Assembly: GCF_009882985.1 (NCBI RefSeq)
Contig: NZ_WTUZ01000002.1
Span: 62,260 to 126,259, forward strand
Source of the DNA: Paenibacillus silvestris
GTDB taxonomy: Bacteria; Bacillota; Bacilli; Paenibacillales; NBRC-103111
DNA length: 64,000 bases
Direction: 5' to 3'
The notes beneath the pieces were generated by a model. The model ran no database searches. It was given only the letters and a program-made list of their open reading frames with translations, and had not been told where the DNA came from. This document shows positions 63,869 to 64,000 of this stretch, one piece after another. The translations under genes and the position numbers were made by a program. Numbering within the stretch: position 1 is the stretch's first letter; every line of letters begins with the position of its first letter.

Positions 63869-64000
63869 ACTTTTCGCTGCTTCGGTAACACGGCAGAGAA
63901 CGAAAGTAAATTGATCTTTGAAAACTGAACAACGAGTGAGTAAGCACAGTCGAGTAATCGACTTAAAAGAGATGAATAATCTCGCTAGCAAGTCAATGAG
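63869..64000 (+). other. 16S rRNA leader (rrn operon 5' region)
   Basis: The segment TTGATCTTTGAAAACTGAAC at 63912-63931, followed by AACGAGTGAGTAAGCA, is a usual pre-16S leader with boxA-like sequence. The 16S gene itself would begin beyond the window. Confidence 0.85.

Overview
The window looks like chromosomal DNA of a spore-forming, Gram-positive member of the Bacillales, most likely Paenibacillaceae. Support: purine-rich ribosome-binding sites, a TrpR-like YerC, RlmCD, the spore-coat transglutaminase Tgl, YwmB, two large secreted S-layer-homology (SLH) proteins, and at the right edge tandem rRNA promoters plus a Firmicutes-type pre-16S leader. This assignment is inference from gene content.

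Layout. 1-3957: housekeeping genes (yerC, a CbiX/SirB-like chelatase, a lipid kinase, rlmCD). 4006-17824: an accessory island. Its left part (about 4.0-9.5 kb) is visibly more AT-rich and holds a lone adenine methyltransferase and a tight cassette of a double-GHKL histidine kinase, a receiver-only protein and an HNH nuclease. Then come McrB-, McrC- and membrane-anchored Mrr-like type IV restriction genes, an XRE repressor divergon, and a two-gene unit with a nuclease-like protein. 18081-21513: three surface-polysaccharide genes. 21744-33492: small membrane proteins, an unknown pair (possible beta-grasp protein plus a 1627-residue DUF4132-like protein), a copper-amine-oxidase-N protein, tgl next to a Pro/Gln/His-rich protein, and cysD-cysN. 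33872-49235: two SLH proteins flank a slipin gene with a structured noncoding leader, then a DUF805 protein, an AI-2E transporter, an aldo/keto reductase, an epimerase, a Fic protein and a DUF1801 protein.

49377-62570: a compact ethanolamine-utilisation operon, eutL-eutK-eutE-eutM-pduL-(unknown)-eutN-eutS-eutP-eutW-eutV-eutA-eutB-eutC-(42-residue membrane protein)-permease. It encodes shell proteins, ammonia-lyase with its reactivase, acetaldehyde dehydrogenase, phosphotransacylase, uptake, and the EutW/EutV antitermination pair. A terminator just before eutL overlaps a hexaloop hairpin of the kind ANTAR proteins bind. 62657-64000: ywmB, a small gene and rRNA promoters.

Most notable: (i) a roughly 290-nt structured RNA upstream of the slipin gene contains a circularly permuted tRNA mimic (T-arm, closed acceptor-like stem, D-loop GG), the hallmark of YrlA-type Y RNAs; (ii) the kinase-receiver-HNH cassette looks like a signal-gated nuclease; (iii) a colinear element of about 60 bp occurs in three leader regions; (iv) a 14-bp palindrome is shared by the XRE divergon and the Y-RNA-like locus; (v) CysN carries a tail resembling APS kinase without its P-loop.
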